Origin: Lentzea fradiae
GTDB taxonomy: Bacteria; Actinomycetota; Actinomycetes; Mycobacteriales; Pseudonocardiaceae
Reading direction: 5' to 3'
NCBI RefSeq assembly: GCF_900100955.1
Contig: NZ_FNCC01000021.1
Coordinates: 33,274 to 97,273, forward strand
Length of the DNA: 64,000 nt
Part shown: piece after piece, positions 23,643-33,535 of the stretch
Position numbering within the stretch: the first letter of the stretch is position 1
Layout: every line of letters starts with the position of its first letter
The notes under the pieces: generated by a model
Seen by the model: the letters and a program-made list of their open reading frames with translations, nothing else
Database searches by the model: none
Told to the model about the DNA's origin: nothing
Made by a program: the position numbers and the translations under genes

Positions 23643-25717
23643 GCGGGGAGCTGGTGCCTGCCGAGCAGGTTTTCGAAGGGGAGCTGGTCGACGAGCGTGC
23701 GGCGCTCGTGCGGCGGATCGAGACGACCTGGCGCTACTCGCGGGTGGTGCCTGCGGCGCTCAAGTCTCGGGAGGCGTTGAAGCTCGCCGCGAGGGATGCG
23801 CTCGCCTGGGTGCTTCGCGCTCCTCTTCGGTGTGCGAGTGCCGTTGGTCGTGGCCTGGTGGTTGCGGCGCGCGGCTGGCGCAACTGGGTTCGGGTCCGGG
23901 ACTACCGCGACGCTGCCGAGCAGTCGGAGAAGCTGGCGGACAAGTTTGTTGAGATCCGCGCGCTGACGCTGTTCCGATGGAAGGTCACCGGCACGGTGTT
24001 GCTCGCGGGCGGTGCGGTGATCACGGTGGCGTGGGTGCTCTACGGCGACCTCGTGTTGTGGAGCGTTGGAGGCGTCAGCGCGGCCGTGCTGGCCATCGTC
24101 GGACGGGCGAAGGACGGCTCACCAGGACGAAAGGCAGTGCTCGCCGGACCGCGCACGCTGACTTGGACGATGGACTCTCAGGTGCTGGTCGACGCGTTCC
24201 GGGACGCCAAGCTGATCGGGAAGGACGAGACGTTGCGCCTGGTCGAGCGTGCGTCTCGGCAGGGCGCTGGTTGGGCGATCACCGTGGACCTGCCTGCCAC
24301 CCGCAAGGCGGCCGACGTCGTGAAGCACCGGGAGGACCTGGCGTCGGCGCTCGCAGTGGACGAGATCCAGCTCAGTGTCGAGCGCGTGCGCGGCAACGGT
24401 GGTCACGCCGGTCGTGTGGCGATGTGGGTGGCCGATGAGGACCCGTACGCCTCACCACCGATCCGCACGCCCTTGCTCACGGTCGAACGTTGGGACGCGT
24501 GGCGACCGGTGCCCTTTGGCACGGACGCTCGCGGACGGCGGATAGACCTGCCGTTGGTGTGGACGTCAGTGCTGATTGGTGCGATTCCGCGGCAGGGCAA
24601 GACGATGGCCGAGCGGTTGGCTGCAGCGGGGCTCATCCTCGATCCACACGCGCGGCTGTACGTCGCCGACTTCAAGAACGGGAAGGACTGGCAGGCCGCG
24701 GAGCAGGTCGCACACCGGTTCATGGCCGGCGACGACAGCGAGCACGTCTTGGCGTTCCTGGACTGGCTCGTTGAGCTGGTCGCGGACGTTCAGCGGCGGT
24801 ATCGGCGGATGCAGGACCTGGACGACGTCACGTGTCCCGAGTCGAAGGTGACTCCGGCGATGTCCCGTGATCCGTCGCTGGACATGCCGATCACGGCGCT
24901 GATCGTCGACGAGGTACACATTGCACTAGAGGATCGCACTCCTGTTGTGGTGCAAGGGAAGAAGCTCACCGCAGGAGAGCAGATTGGCGAGCTGCTGACG
25001 TGGCTCGCGAAGAAGGCGCCCGCGGCTGGCCTGGTGCTGGTGCTCGCTACGCAGCGGCCGGACAGCAACACGATTCCGTCGAAGTTGCGGGCTGTGCTCG
25101 GGTCGCGGTTCGCGCTGCGGGTCATGGATTGGCGGGACAGCAACATCGTGCTCGGGGAACAGATGAACACCCGCGGGTACGACAGCAGCCGGTTGCTCCC
25201 ATCGCACAAGGGCGTCGGCATCCTGCGGCCGGACGGAGAGACACAGGCCGGGGCCGATGTGCTCGCACTGACCGTGCGGACGTTCTACATGCCCAACGAG
25301 GACTGGCGGGCGATCTGCGAACGCGGCCGGGCGCTCCGCGAGGCTGAAGGCACGCTGACCGGGCAAGCCGCTGGTCAGGACACGCCGCTGCTCCACCGCG
25401 CGGAGGTCGTGCGGGAGATCGACGGGCCGAGCCGGGACGAGATCGAGCTACCGGAGCCGTTGGCCGCGGTCGTGGACTACCTCGGTGACGGACTGGACGA
25501 GCGGGAGTTCGTGCCCACGGCCGAGCTGGTGGATGCGCTGAACGTCGAGCCGACGACGTTCGGGAAGGACATGGGCGATCTCGGGTGCAGGCCCACGCGG
25601 CAGTACGTCCAGGAAGACGAGGGCACGCGGCGGGTCCGGGGCTATCTGACCGCGGACATCCGGGCTGCGATTGTTGAAATCGGCTCGTCGCACATACCCG
25701 ACGTGGACCAGCTATGA
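23639..25717 (+). CDS. FtsK/SpoIIIE-type DNA translocase (TraB/TraSA-like)
   Basis: 692 residues. Two hydrophobic segments at about 120-150 anchor it in the membrane. The motor domain has Walker A GAIPRQGKT (314-322) and Walker B ALIVDEVHI (Asp 424, Glu 425), then LVLATQRPDSNTIPSKLRAV, the usual FtsK/TraB pattern. The C-terminal ~100 residues hold a winged-helix-like region that would recognise repeats on the transferred DNA. In actinomycete conjugation this single hexameric pump moves double-stranded DNA between mycelia. ATG chosen because it overlaps the preceding stop (ATGA). An upstream in-frame GTG at 23585 lies inside the previous gene. Confidence 0.9.
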   Translation: MSGELVPAEQVFEGELVDERAALVRRIETTWRYSRVVPAALKSREALKLAARDALAWVLRAPLRCASAVGRGLVVAARGWRNWVRVRDYRDAAEQSEKLADKFVEIRALTLFRWKVTGTVLLAGGAVITVAWVLYGDLVLWSVGGVSAAVLAIVGRAKDGSPGRKAVLAGPRTLTWTMDSQVLVDAFRDAKLIGKDETLRLVERASRQGAGWAITVDLPATRKAADVVKHREDLASALAVDEIQLSVERVRGNGGHAGRVAMWVADEDPYASPPIRTPLLTVERWDAWRPVPFGTDARGRRIDLPLVWTSVLIGAIPRQGKTMAERLAAAGLILDPHARLYVADFKNGKDWQAAEQVAHRFMAGDDSEHVLAFLDWLVELVADVQRRYRRMQDLDDVTCPESKVTPAMSRDPSLDMPITALIVDEVHIALEDRTPVVVQGKKLTAGEQIGELLTWLAKKAPAAGLVLVLATQRPDSNTIPSKLRAVLGSRFALRVMDWRDSNIVLGEQMNTRGYDSSRLLPSHKGVGILRPDGETQAGADVLALTVRTFYMPNEDWRAICERGRALREAEGTLTGQAAGQDTPLLHRAEVVREIDGPSRDEIELPEPLAAVVDYLGDGLDEREFVPTAELVDALNVEPTTFGKDMGDLGCRPTRQYVQEDEGTRRVRGYLTADIRAAIVEIGSSHIPDVDQL

Positions 25718-25869
25718 CCGGTGAAGATCCGGACTGCGGAGAGCTAAAGGTCAACCTTCCGGCGGAGCTACCTGTTCTCACCAGGCGAGTAAGCCGCATA
25801 CTGCTAGACATCCTGTTCGAGTTGAGCGAGGTGGAGGCCCTGGACGGGGTCTCCGGGAGGGAGGTGTGA
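25714..25869 (+). CDS. 51-aa protein between TraB and the recombinase
   Basis: The frame starts at ATG 25714, overlapping the TraB stop, and ends TGA 25867-25869, sharing one base with the recombinase ATG. The product begins MTGEDPDCGELKVNLPAELP and continues with an amphipathic helix (VSRILLDILFELSEVEAL). Overlaps at both ends are the main evidence that it is translated. No family recognised. It may be a recombinase accessory factor or just a coupling peptide. Confidence 0.65.
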   Translation: MTGEDPDCGELKVNLPAELPVLTRRVSRILLDILFELSEVEALDGVSGREV

Positions 25870-27617
25870 TGACTGTTGAAATCAGCCGGGACCCGTGGGC
25901 GACGCTCGATGACCTGTGGGGTATCGAGGTCAGCGAGGTCGTGGAAGACGGCATCGGGCCGGTAGCGGGCTACGGCAGGTGCTCGACGGAGGACAATCAG
26001 GACCCGGAGACGTCCCGCGGCTGGCAGTTCGGCAACGCGGAGAAGTTCGTCGGGCCGCTGGGTGGTCGGATCGTGGAGGAGTTCTTCGACGTCGGGAAGT
26101 CGCGGTCTGTGCCCTGGGAGCGGCGGGACGAGGCGTCACGGCTACTGGCAGCGTTGAAGAACCCGCATCGCGGTTGGAATGCCGTTGTCGTGGGGGAAGG
26201 GACGAGGTGTTGGTTCGGCAACCAGTTCTCGTTGATTGCTCCGCGGTTCGAGGCGTACGGCGTTGACCTTTGGGTGCCGGAGTTGGGTGGGAAGTACGAC
26301 CCGCGTAATCCGTCGCACAAGATGCTGATGAGCGTGCTCGGGGGCATGAGCGAGTCCGAGCGTCAGCACGTGCAGGCTCGTGTTCGGGCCGCGATGGACA
26401 CGCAGGTGCTCAACGAGGGTCGTCACCAGGGCGGACGAGCGCCGTACGGGTACGTCACGGTGGACGGCGGGCCGCACCCGAACCCGCGCAAGTCGGCGGA
26501 GGGCTACCGGCTGCGCGTGCTTGCGATCGACGACGAGTCCGCATGGGTCGTCCAGCGCATCTTTGCCGAGTACTTGAGCGGCATGGGCGACCGGGCGATT
26601 GCCAACGGACTCAACCGCGACCGGATTCCGTGTCCGTCCGCGCGACGGCCGGATCAGAACAAGCATCGGCCCGGAGACGGCTGGCAGGGCAGCACGGTGC
26701 GGGCGATCGTGGAGAACCCTCGCTACACCGGTTATGCCTTCTTCGGACGCTCCACGAAGTACGAGACGCTGCTCGATCCCGACGACGTCTCTGCTGGTCA
26801 CGTCGTGAGGTTCCGCAAGGCCAGTCCAGACAGGGTGGTCCGGTCGCGTAATCCGGCGCATCCGAAGATCGTGGAGATCGAGGACTTCACGGCCGCTCAG
26901 CTACTGCGGAAGTCGAAGGGAAGCTTGCGGAGCGCGCGCAAGACGGAGCGGTCCGGGCGTGCGCTGAAACACCGCTACCTGTTCCGCGGTCGTATCCGGT
27001 GCGACATCTGCGGGCGGAAGATGGAGGGCAGCCCACGCAAGAAGGCGATGTATTACCGGTGTCCGGCGCGGACATTGGCTCCGGGATCTCCTGTGCTCGA
27101 TTCGCATCCTGGCGCGGTCTATTTGAGAGAGGACGCCCTTCAGGACGCCGTTAACGGCTGGCTGGGGCACGTCTTCGATCGGAAGAACCGGGATCGGACC
27201 GTCGCTGCGTTGATGGATTCGCAGGAGCCGGTGATCCAGATCGGTCGTGATGCGGCGAAGAAGCGGCTCGCTGAGGCGGAAGCAAAGCTGACCAGGTTCC
27301 AGAACGCCATCATGGCCGGCGTGGACCCTGCGGCGCTGGTCGAGGCGATCAACGAGGCACAGGCCGAGAGGCTCGCGTCACGAGCGGCCCTCGACAACGT
27401 CCCAGCACCGGTGGAGGTGGACGTCGCAGAGATCTATGCGGCGATCGACTCGATTGGGGACGTCAGCGCCGCGCTGAGAGGCAGTGCGCCGACGAGACTG
27501 GAAGAGCTGTACGAAGCGATAGACCTGCAAGTCCGGTACAAGCAAAACCCCCACGAAGCTGATGTTTCCATCAACCCCGTGGGGGTGAATAACGCTGGTG
27601 TCCGAGGGGGGACTTGA
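25869..27617 (+). CDS. Large serine recombinase / integrase
   Basis: 582 residues. The catalytic resolvase domain begins GYGRCSTEDNQDPETSR with nucleophile Ser39, followed by the domain ending SVLGGMSESERQHVQARVRA. The recombinase domain follows (GRAPYGYVTVDGG ... VQRIFAEYLSGMGDRAIANG, VRAIVENPRYTGYAFFG). A zinc ribbon (IRCDICGRKMEG ... YYRCPAR) and a coiled-coil segment (KKRLAEAEAKLTRFQNAI) come next. It should integrate and excise the element. Its final ~7 codons are read from the 3' end of the tRNA-Leu gene on the opposite strand, so this is the integration junction. Serine integrases seldom use tRNA ends, which are typical of tyrosine integrases. GTG 25866 is a possible alternative start. 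Confidence 0.9.
   Translation: MTVEISRDPWATLDDLWGIEVSEVVEDGIGPVAGYGRCSTEDNQDPETSRGWQFGNAEKFVGPLGGRIVEEFFDVGKSRSVPWERRDEASRLLAALKNPHRGWNAVVVGEGTRCWFGNQFSLIAPRFEAYGVDLWVPELGGKYDPRNPSHKMLMSVLGGMSESERQHVQARVRAAMDTQVLNEGRHQGGRAPYGYVTVDGGPHPNPRKSAEGYRLRVLAIDDESAWVVQRIFAEYLSGMGDRAIANGLNRDRIPCPSARRPDQNKHRPGDGWQGSTVRAIVENPRYTGYAFFGRSTKYETLLDPDDVSAGHVVRFRKASPDRVVRSRNPAHPKIVEIEDFTAAQLLRKSKGSLRSARKTERSGRALKHRYLFRGRIRCDICGRKMEGSPRKKAMYYRCPARTLAPGSPVLDSHPGAVYLREDALQDAVNGWLGHVFDRKNRDRTVAALMDSQEPVIQIGRDAAKKRLAEAEAKLTRFQNAIMAGVDPAALVEAINEAQAERLASRAALDNVPAPVEVDVAEIYAAIDSIGDVSAALRGSAPTRLEELYEAIDLQVRYKQNPHEADVSINPVGVNNAGVRGGT
27543..27586 (-). terminator. Terminator of tRNA-Leu inside the recombinase gene
   Basis: ACCCCCACG (27547-27555) pairs with 27578-27586, with an inner GATG-TTTC-CATC stem. 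Read on the minus strand, the hairpin starts 10 bases after the tRNA CCA end and is followed by TTTT, a good factor-independent terminator. It is also coding sequence for the recombinase C-terminus. Confidence 0.7.
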
Positions 27618-27681
27618 ACCCCCACCCCCTTGCGGGGACTAGCACCTCAAGCTAGCGCGTCTGCCATTCCGCCACCCAGAC
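27596..27681 (-). tRNA. tRNA-Leu (anticodon GAG), CCA encoded
   Basis: Reads GTCTGGGTGGCGGAATGG from 27681. The anticodon stem CTAGC/GCTAG encloses loop TTGAGGT, giving anticodon GAG. A long class II variable arm (CCCCGCAAGGGG) is present, with a T arm around GGTTCAAGTCC. The acceptor stem pairs with two G-U pairs, the discriminator is A, and CCA is encoded (27596-27598). The 3' end is overlapped by the recombinase gene and is the probable attachment site. Minus-strand TATGCT at 27693-27698 is a likely -10. Confidence 0.93.
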
Positions 27682-27741
27682 TTACGGGGAACAGCATACA
27701 GGCCCCCGGGAGGGCCCCGAACGCGGGGTTACGATCGCCCG

Positions 27742-28830
27742 GTGAAGGTCATCGTCGAGGCCGACGGCGGGTCGCGGGGCAACCCCGGGCCTGCCGGATA
27801 CGGCGCGGTCGTCCGGGACAAGCTCAGTGGCGAGACGCTGGCCGAGCGCAAGGGGGCGATCGGGGTCGCCACCAACAACGTCGCCGAGTACCAGGGGCTC
27901 ATCGCGGGGCTGCGGGCCGCGCGGGAGCTGGGGGCGGAGACCGTCGACGTGCGGATGGACTCCAAGCTCGTCGTCGAGCAGATGGCCGGGCGGTGGAAGA
28001 TCAAGCACCCCTCGATGCAGCCTCTCGCGAAAGAGGCGCAGGGGTTGGTGCGGTCGTTCGCGAAGGTCAGCTTCGAGTGGATTCCGCGGGAGCGGAACCG
28101 GCAGGCCGACCGGCTGGCCAACGAAGCCATGGACGGGGACGAGCCGAAGCAGGCCGGGGAGACCGAGCCGAGCCGGGCCGAGGGGGACAAGCAGCCGCAC
28201 TGGAGCGGGGCGACGGGGGAGCCGACGCGGCTGGTCCTGTTGCGGCACGGGCAGACCGCCCTGTCGGTCGAACGCCGGTACTCGGGCCGGGGTGACCACC
28301 CGTTGACGGAGCTGGGGCTGGAGCAGGCTGAACGGGCCGCGGCGCGGCTGTCCAAGATGGACGGCATCGACGCGGTGATCTCGTCGCCTCTCCAGCGGGC
28401 GGCGCAGACGGCGCGGAAGCTGGCCGACAAGCTCGGCCTCGACGTGGTCACGCACCAGGGGTTGATCGAGACCGACTTCGGGACGTGGGAGGGGCTGACG
28501 TTCGCCGAGGCGGCGGAGCGGGACCCGGAGGTGCACCGGCGGTGGCTTGGTGACACGAGTGTGCGGCCGCCGGGTGGGGAGAGCTTCGACGAGGTGCACG
28601 CTCGGGTGCGGAAGGCGCGGACCGACATCATCGCCCGGTACGGCGGCAAGACGTTGGTGCTGGTCAGTCATGTCACGCCGATCAAGACGCTGTTGCGGCA
28701 GGCGTTGGACGTGGGGCCGCAGTTCCTGTTCCGGATGCACCTCGACCTGACGGGGGTGTCGGTCGCCGAGTTCTACCCCGACGGGCACGCGTCGGTGAAG
28801 CTCGTCAACGACACGTCACACCTCAGCTGA
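27742..28830 (+). CDS. Bifunctional RNase HI / phosphatase (Rv2228c-like)
   Basis: 362 residues. The N-terminal RNase HI domain shows VEADGGSRGNPG, NNVAEYQGLIAGL, VRMDSKLVVEQM and IPRERNRQADRLANEAM, with the DEDD metal ligands. After an acidic linker comes a histidine phosphatase domain with VLLRHGQTALS, the RYSGRGDHPLTELG segment, ETDFGTWEG and VLVSHVTPI. This fusion, known from mycobacteria, removes RNA from RNA:DNA hybrids and has an acid phosphatase of CobC type. TACGAT ends six bases before the GTG, which suggests a leaderless transcript. It is the first core gene right of the island and overlaps the convergent FMN reductase gene by 8 bases. Confidence 0.92.
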   Translation: MKVIVEADGGSRGNPGPAGYGAVVRDKLSGETLAERKGAIGVATNNVAEYQGLIAGLRAARELGAETVDVRMDSKLVVEQMAGRWKIKHPSMQPLAKEAQGLVRSFAKVSFEWIPRERNRQADRLANEAMDGDEPKQAGETEPSRAEGDKQPHWSGATGEPTRLVLLRHGQTALSVERRYSGRGDHPLTELGLEQAERAAARLSKMDGIDAVISSPLQRAAQTARKLADKLGLDVVTHQGLIETDFGTWEGLTFAEAAERDPEVHRRWLGDTSVRPPGGESFDEVHARVRKARTDIIARYGGKTLVLVSHVTPIKTLLRQALDVGPQFLFRMHLDLTGVSVAEFYPDGHASVKLVNDTSHLS

Positions 28831-29344
28831 CCTTCCGCAGGCGCGGGGTCAGGGCCAGCAGCAGGCGTTCGGCGGCGGCGTCGAGCAGTGCTCGTGCTTG
28901 CGGGGTGTCGATGTCCTGGTCCAGCACGAACTCGCCGCGGACGACGTGGTCCGCGCCCTTCGCGGCGAGCAGGGGGTGCAGGGCGTAGTCCATCGCGACG
29001 AGGAAGCCCTGGCTGCCGCCGGTCGCGAGGGGGAGGACGGCGCGGCCGCGCAGGGCCTTCTTCGGCAGGAGGTCGAGCAGGGCCTTCACCAGGCCGCTGT
29101 AGGCCGCGCGGTAGACGGGGGAGGCGACGACGACGCCGTCGGCGGACAGGACGCTGCTCACGGCCTGGGCGATCTCCGGGTCGCGGAGGTCCTCGGTGAG
29201 CAGGGACAACGTCGGCAGGGCGCGCACGTCGAGCAGCGTCACGTGGTGGCCGGCGGTCCTGAGGACCTCCGTCAGGTGGGCCACGACGAGGCCGGTGGGC
29301 GCGGACGGGGACGGGGCTCCGGAGATGATCAGCAGGTCGGACAC
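28823..29344 (-). CDS. NADPH-dependent FMN reductase (SsuE/MsuE-like)
   Basis: 173 residues with a flavodoxin-like fold: LLIISGAPSPSAPTG at the N-terminus binds the flavin phosphate, then ADGVVVASPVYRAAYSG and VLPLATGGSQGFL. The length and motifs match SsuE/MsuE FMN reductases that supply reduced flavin to alkanesulfonate monooxygenases. No such monooxygenase is nearby, so its partner is unknown. Convergent with and slightly overlapping the RNase HI gene. Confidence 0.85.
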   Translation of the reverse strand: MSDLLIISGAPSPSAPTGLVVAHLTEVLRTAGHHVTLLDVRALPTLSLLTEDLRDPEIAQAVSSVLSADGVVVASPVYRAAYSGLVKALLDLLPKKALRGRAVLPLATGGSQGFLVAMDYALHPLLAAKGADHVVRGEFVLDQDIDTPQARALLDAAAERLLLALTPRLRKVS

Positions 29345-29510
29345 GGGGCTGCTCCCTGAGGTCGCTATGGGTGGCGGGCGCTCAGCGGGGGCAACACAGG
29401 CTGGCTGCCACGCGGCCGTAGTCGACGTGGCGACGTCGTGTCATGACTGAAGAGTCAACCAACGTCCGCACCGGTGGACAACAGCGTCCAGACGCTGGGA
29501 TATCCTGGGG

Positions 29511-29903
29511 GCGCGGATGAGTCGGCAGGGCGGCCGCGGCGGGTCACACCGCCGAGGAAAGTCCGGACTCCACAGGGCAGGGTGGTTGCTAACGGCAACC
29601 AGGGGTGACCCTCGGGACAGTGCCACAGAGAACAGACCGCCTCGGCGCGAGCCGAGGTAAGGGTGAAACGGTGGTGTAAGAGACCACCAGCGCCCCAGGT
29701 GACTGGGGCGGCTAGGTAAACCCCACCCGGAGCAAGGCCAAGAGGGCACCGCGAGGTGCCTGCGTGAGCGTTCGAGGGCGGCCCGTCCGATGCTCACGGG
29801 TAGGCCGCTAGAGCCTGTCGGCGACGGCAGGCCCAGATGGATGGTCGCCGCGCGGGAGGAGTTCCCGCGAACAGGATCCGGCTTACATGCCGGCTCATCC
29901 GCC
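29511..29903 (+). ncRNA. rnpB: RNase P RNA (class A)
   Basis: The conserved core is present in order: GAGGAAAGTCCGGACTCC near the 5' end, ACAGAGAACAGACCGCC, GGTAAGGGTGAAACGGTG, and ACAGGATCCGGCTTAC near the 3' end. The ends pair as helix P1 (GCGGATGAG at 29513 with CTCATCCGC ending 29902). TATCCT just upstream (29500-29505) is a likely -10. This is the catalytic RNA that matures tRNA 5' ends. The threonine synthase gene begins within a few bases of its 3' end. Confidence 0.96.
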
Positions 29904-29906
29904 TGT

Positions 29907-31043
<1,137 letters not shown>

Positions 31044-31198
31044 GTCTGGCCCTTCGCCGGGGGTGTTACAGAATTTGGGCTGTTCGAGTGGAGCGGCACG
31101 GGCGGCTGACCACTCCCGGTATCACGACACCTCGCCTCGAATCCTCCTGTCAGACGGTCGGCCCCTGCAGCCGGCCGTCTCCGAGGGAGGGATGAGAC

Positions 31199-32788
31199 AT
31201 GCAACGCAAGCTGACGATCGTGCTGGCCCTGTCCGGCCTCGTCACCGCGGGAGCCGCCGGGGTCGCGACCGCCGACGACACCGAGCTGCCCGTCTACGGG
31301 GTGCGGAGCTCGGGGCTCGACCCGGAGCAGGCCCAGCGGCTGCAACGGGTCTTCGGCCTCAAGGACGTCCAGCGGTCCGACGCCGGGGTGGTGTCCTTCG
31401 CCGACGAGCAGCGGTACCAGTACCTGCCGACCGTCGACAAAGGACAGGGCGAACGCGACGAGGACGGCAACGAGACCAGGCAGACCGGGATCGACCTCGA
31501 CGCGGTGAAGCGCATCAGGACGATCCCCGCCGACGAGGCCGCGAAGCGCGCCGAGGAGGGGCTGCGGGCCGCCGGGGTGTTGCCCGCCAACGCTTCGCCC
31601 ACGGCGCAGTACACGACGTTCGAGCTGGCCGACGCCAACGGACGCACGTCGGTCACGGCGAACCTCGACACCAGCGTGTCGTACACGTTCCAGCTGGACG
31701 GCATCCCGTTGGAGGGTGAGGGCGCGAACATCCGCGTCTCGTTCGACGCGGAGGGCGTGACGGCGGTCAGCCACGCCGCGAGCACCTACGACAAGATCGG
31801 CTCGGTCAAGGTCAACGACCTCGCCTACGGCACCAAGCTGTGCCAGAAGTACCTGGGCGCGGGCGTGAAGGCCGCGGCGGACTACGTCTACGTGGCCCCG
31901 GCGCTGGAGGACAAGGCCGACAAGCTCGAACCGTCGTTCCGCTGCACGGGCCGCACCGACGACGGTGGCGCGCCGCAGGCGATCACGCTGCCCGCCGCCG
32001 TGGGAGCGGAGCTGCCGCAGCCGGGTCCCGTCCAGGGACCGCGTCCCGATGCGGCGCCCCAGTTCCAGGCGCAGGCGGCCGGCACGCAGGTCGGCAGTGA
32101 GGGCACCGGCAACTGCTCCGGCCTGCCCAACACCGCCGCGAACATCGGCACGTTCAACTCCGAGGCGGCCACGCACGGCATCCCGCGGCACTTCAGCTGG
32201 CTCGACCACAACGCGTGGGAGAGCGACTTCAAGGACCCGGTCTTCCCCGGCGGCCAGGACACCTACTGGGCCGACGACGTCGACCTGACCTACTGGCAGG
32301 GCCACGGTTCCGGCACCGGCTTCTACTTCACCGGCTGCTCCAGCCACAACGACACCAAGCTCGCCAACACCGAGGCGCGCTGGGGCAACAACGACGTCGA
32401 GTGGATGAGCCTGTTCACCTGCCTGATCCTGGAGAACACGACCGGCGGCCAGAGCTGGGCGCAGCGCTGGGGCCAGGCGTTCCGGGGCCTGCACCAGATC
32501 AACAGCTTCACCACGATCAGCTACAACTCCGCCAACCACGGCGGCAAGTTCGGCCACTACATGTGGCGTTCGCCGTTCCTGTGGTGGAACCAGCCGATGA
32601 AGGTCCGCGACGCGTGGGCGCAGGCCAGCATCGACACCCAGCCCGCCTCGGTCCGGTGGGCGACGATGGGCCCCGTCACCACGTCCGGCGCGCTGGGCAA
32701 CTTCAACGACTACTTCTGGGGCAAGGGCTCGGTCGGCCCCGACTACACCTCGTTCGGCGGCTACTGGAGGATCTCCGGCTCGTCCTGA
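31199..32788 (+). CDS. Secreted DUF6345-like protein
   Basis: 529 residues with a classical signal peptide (MQRKLTIVLALSGLVTAGAA, cut near VATA/DD). The N-terminal ~250 residues are mixed alpha/beta. The C-terminal half has HFSWLDHNAWESDF, DTYWADDVDLTYWQGHGSG and YFTGCSSH, followed by a buried-looking MSLFTCLILEN, as in DUF6345 proteins. The HG...C arrangement recalls caspase/gingipain-like cysteine peptidases, but that link is my inference. GAGGGAGGGATGAGAC precedes the ATG. It stands alone and ends at a strong hairpin. Confidence 0.78.
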   Translation: MQRKLTIVLALSGLVTAGAAGVATADDTELPVYGVRSSGLDPEQAQRLQRVFGLKDVQRSDAGVVSFADEQRYQYLPTVDKGQGERDEDGNETRQTGIDLDAVKRIRTIPADEAAKRAEEGLRAAGVLPANASPTAQYTTFELADANGRTSVTANLDTSVSYTFQLDGIPLEGEGANIRVSFDAEGVTAVSHAASTYDKIGSVKVNDLAYGTKLCQKYLGAGVKAAADYVYVAPALEDKADKLEPSFRCTGRTDDGGAPQAITLPAAVGAELPQPGPVQGPRPDAAPQFQAQAAGTQVGSEGTGNCSGLPNTAANIGTFNSEAATHGIPRHFSWLDHNAWESDFKDPVFPGGQDTYWADDVDLTYWQGHGSGTGFYFTGCSSHNDTKLANTEARWGNNDVEWMSLFTCLILENTTGGQSWAQRWGQAFRGLHQINSFTTISYNSANHGGKFGHYMWRSPFLWWNQPMKVRDAWAQASIDTQPASVRWATMGPVTTSGALGNFNDYFWGKGSVGPDYTSFGGYWRISGSS

Positions 32789-32793
32789 CAGGT

Positions 32794-32842
32794 AACGCGG
32801 GGGCCCTACGTTTCCCACCGGGGAACGTAGGGCCCCCGCGTT
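32794..32842. terminator. Long bidirectional hairpin terminator
   Basis: AACGCGGGGGCCCTACGTT pairs with the matching arm ending at 32842 through a short CCC/GGG inner stem. It lies between the convergent DUF6345 gene and the ribbon-helix-helix gene and serves both. Confidence 0.8.
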
Positions 32843-32856
32843 CCCGGAGACGGGGG

Positions 32857-33189
32857 TCAGCGCTTGGCCGGGCGGCCGGACGGCATGCGCAGGACCGGGC
32901 GGAACGGCTCCCCGGCGTTGTACTGCTCCTCCAGCTCGGTCACGTAGGCGAGCACGGCCGGGTTGACGATGTCGGCCAGCGAGCGGACCTCCGCCTGCGG
33001 CTCGCAGGAGGCGAGGTAGGTCGCCGCCGCACGGGCCCGCTCGAGCACGGCCCTGTCGAAGTTGACGGTCCGCTGGACCCGGCGCCGGGATTGCGTGCTC
33101 TGCCCGGTAGGCTCGTCCACGCCTGGAGCACCAGAGGAGGCTGTGATTCCGTCCACACTTCCGTCCGGCACGAGGTCAGGTTCGAGCAT
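32857..33189 (-). CDS. Ribbon-helix-helix / ParB-C-terminal-like DNA-binding protein
   Basis: 110 residues from ATG 33189, with GAGGAG nine bases upstream. After a disordered N-terminus comes RRRVQRTVNFDRAVLERARA, a strand plus helix as in ribbon-helix-helix proteins, then LADIVNPAVLAYVTELEEQY and a basic tail (MPSGRPAKR). It probably binds DNA as a dimer. It is divergent from the T4SS-like cluster across ~350 bp and could regulate it or act in partitioning. Confidence 0.6.
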   Translation of the reverse strand: MLEPDLVPDGSVDGITASSGAPGVDEPTGQSTQSRRRVQRTVNFDRAVLERARAAATYLASCEPQAEVRSLADIVNPAVLAYVTELEEQYNAGEPFRPVLRMPSGRPAKR

Positions 33190-33261
33190 GGGCCAATCTC
33201 CTCGGAGTCGTGGCTCCGGGCCGCACACCCGCCGGGGTCGCGAACCGGCTCACCAGCACGT

Positions 33262-33378
33262 TCACCTGGGTGGACACGTGCGCGTGTCCAGGGTGCACGC
33301 ACTGTGGGTCACCAGCGCCTTCGCAGTCGGGTGAACCTTCTCGGCGACGGGGAGAATCTTGATCCGGGTGTTCCCCAC
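33262..33378 (-). CDS. Possible 38-aa peptide upstream of the ribbon-helix-helix gene
   Basis: GTG start at 33378 has GAGGAG seven bases upstream, a strong site. The product begins MGNTRIKILPVAEKVHPTAK and ends in a Cys/Thr-rich tail. It would be co-transcribed with the gene at 32857-33189 (72-bp gap). No homologue recognised. The remaining bases up to 33535 hold the promoter of the T4SS-like cluster but no clear hexamers. Confidence 0.35.
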   Translation of the reverse strand: MGNTRIKILPVAEKVHPTAKALVTHSACTLDTRTCPPR

Positions 33379-33535
33379 TGACGTCTCCTCGGTGATGATG
33401 TGTCGGCCAGATTAGACGTAATTCTCCGCAGGGGGAACGGCCAGATGATCCACAGCCCGCGACAACTGCCCCACACGACGTGACGAACTCGTGTTCTACT
33501 CGTAGCGCTAGCCCCCGCGCACTCTGGAGTACGAA

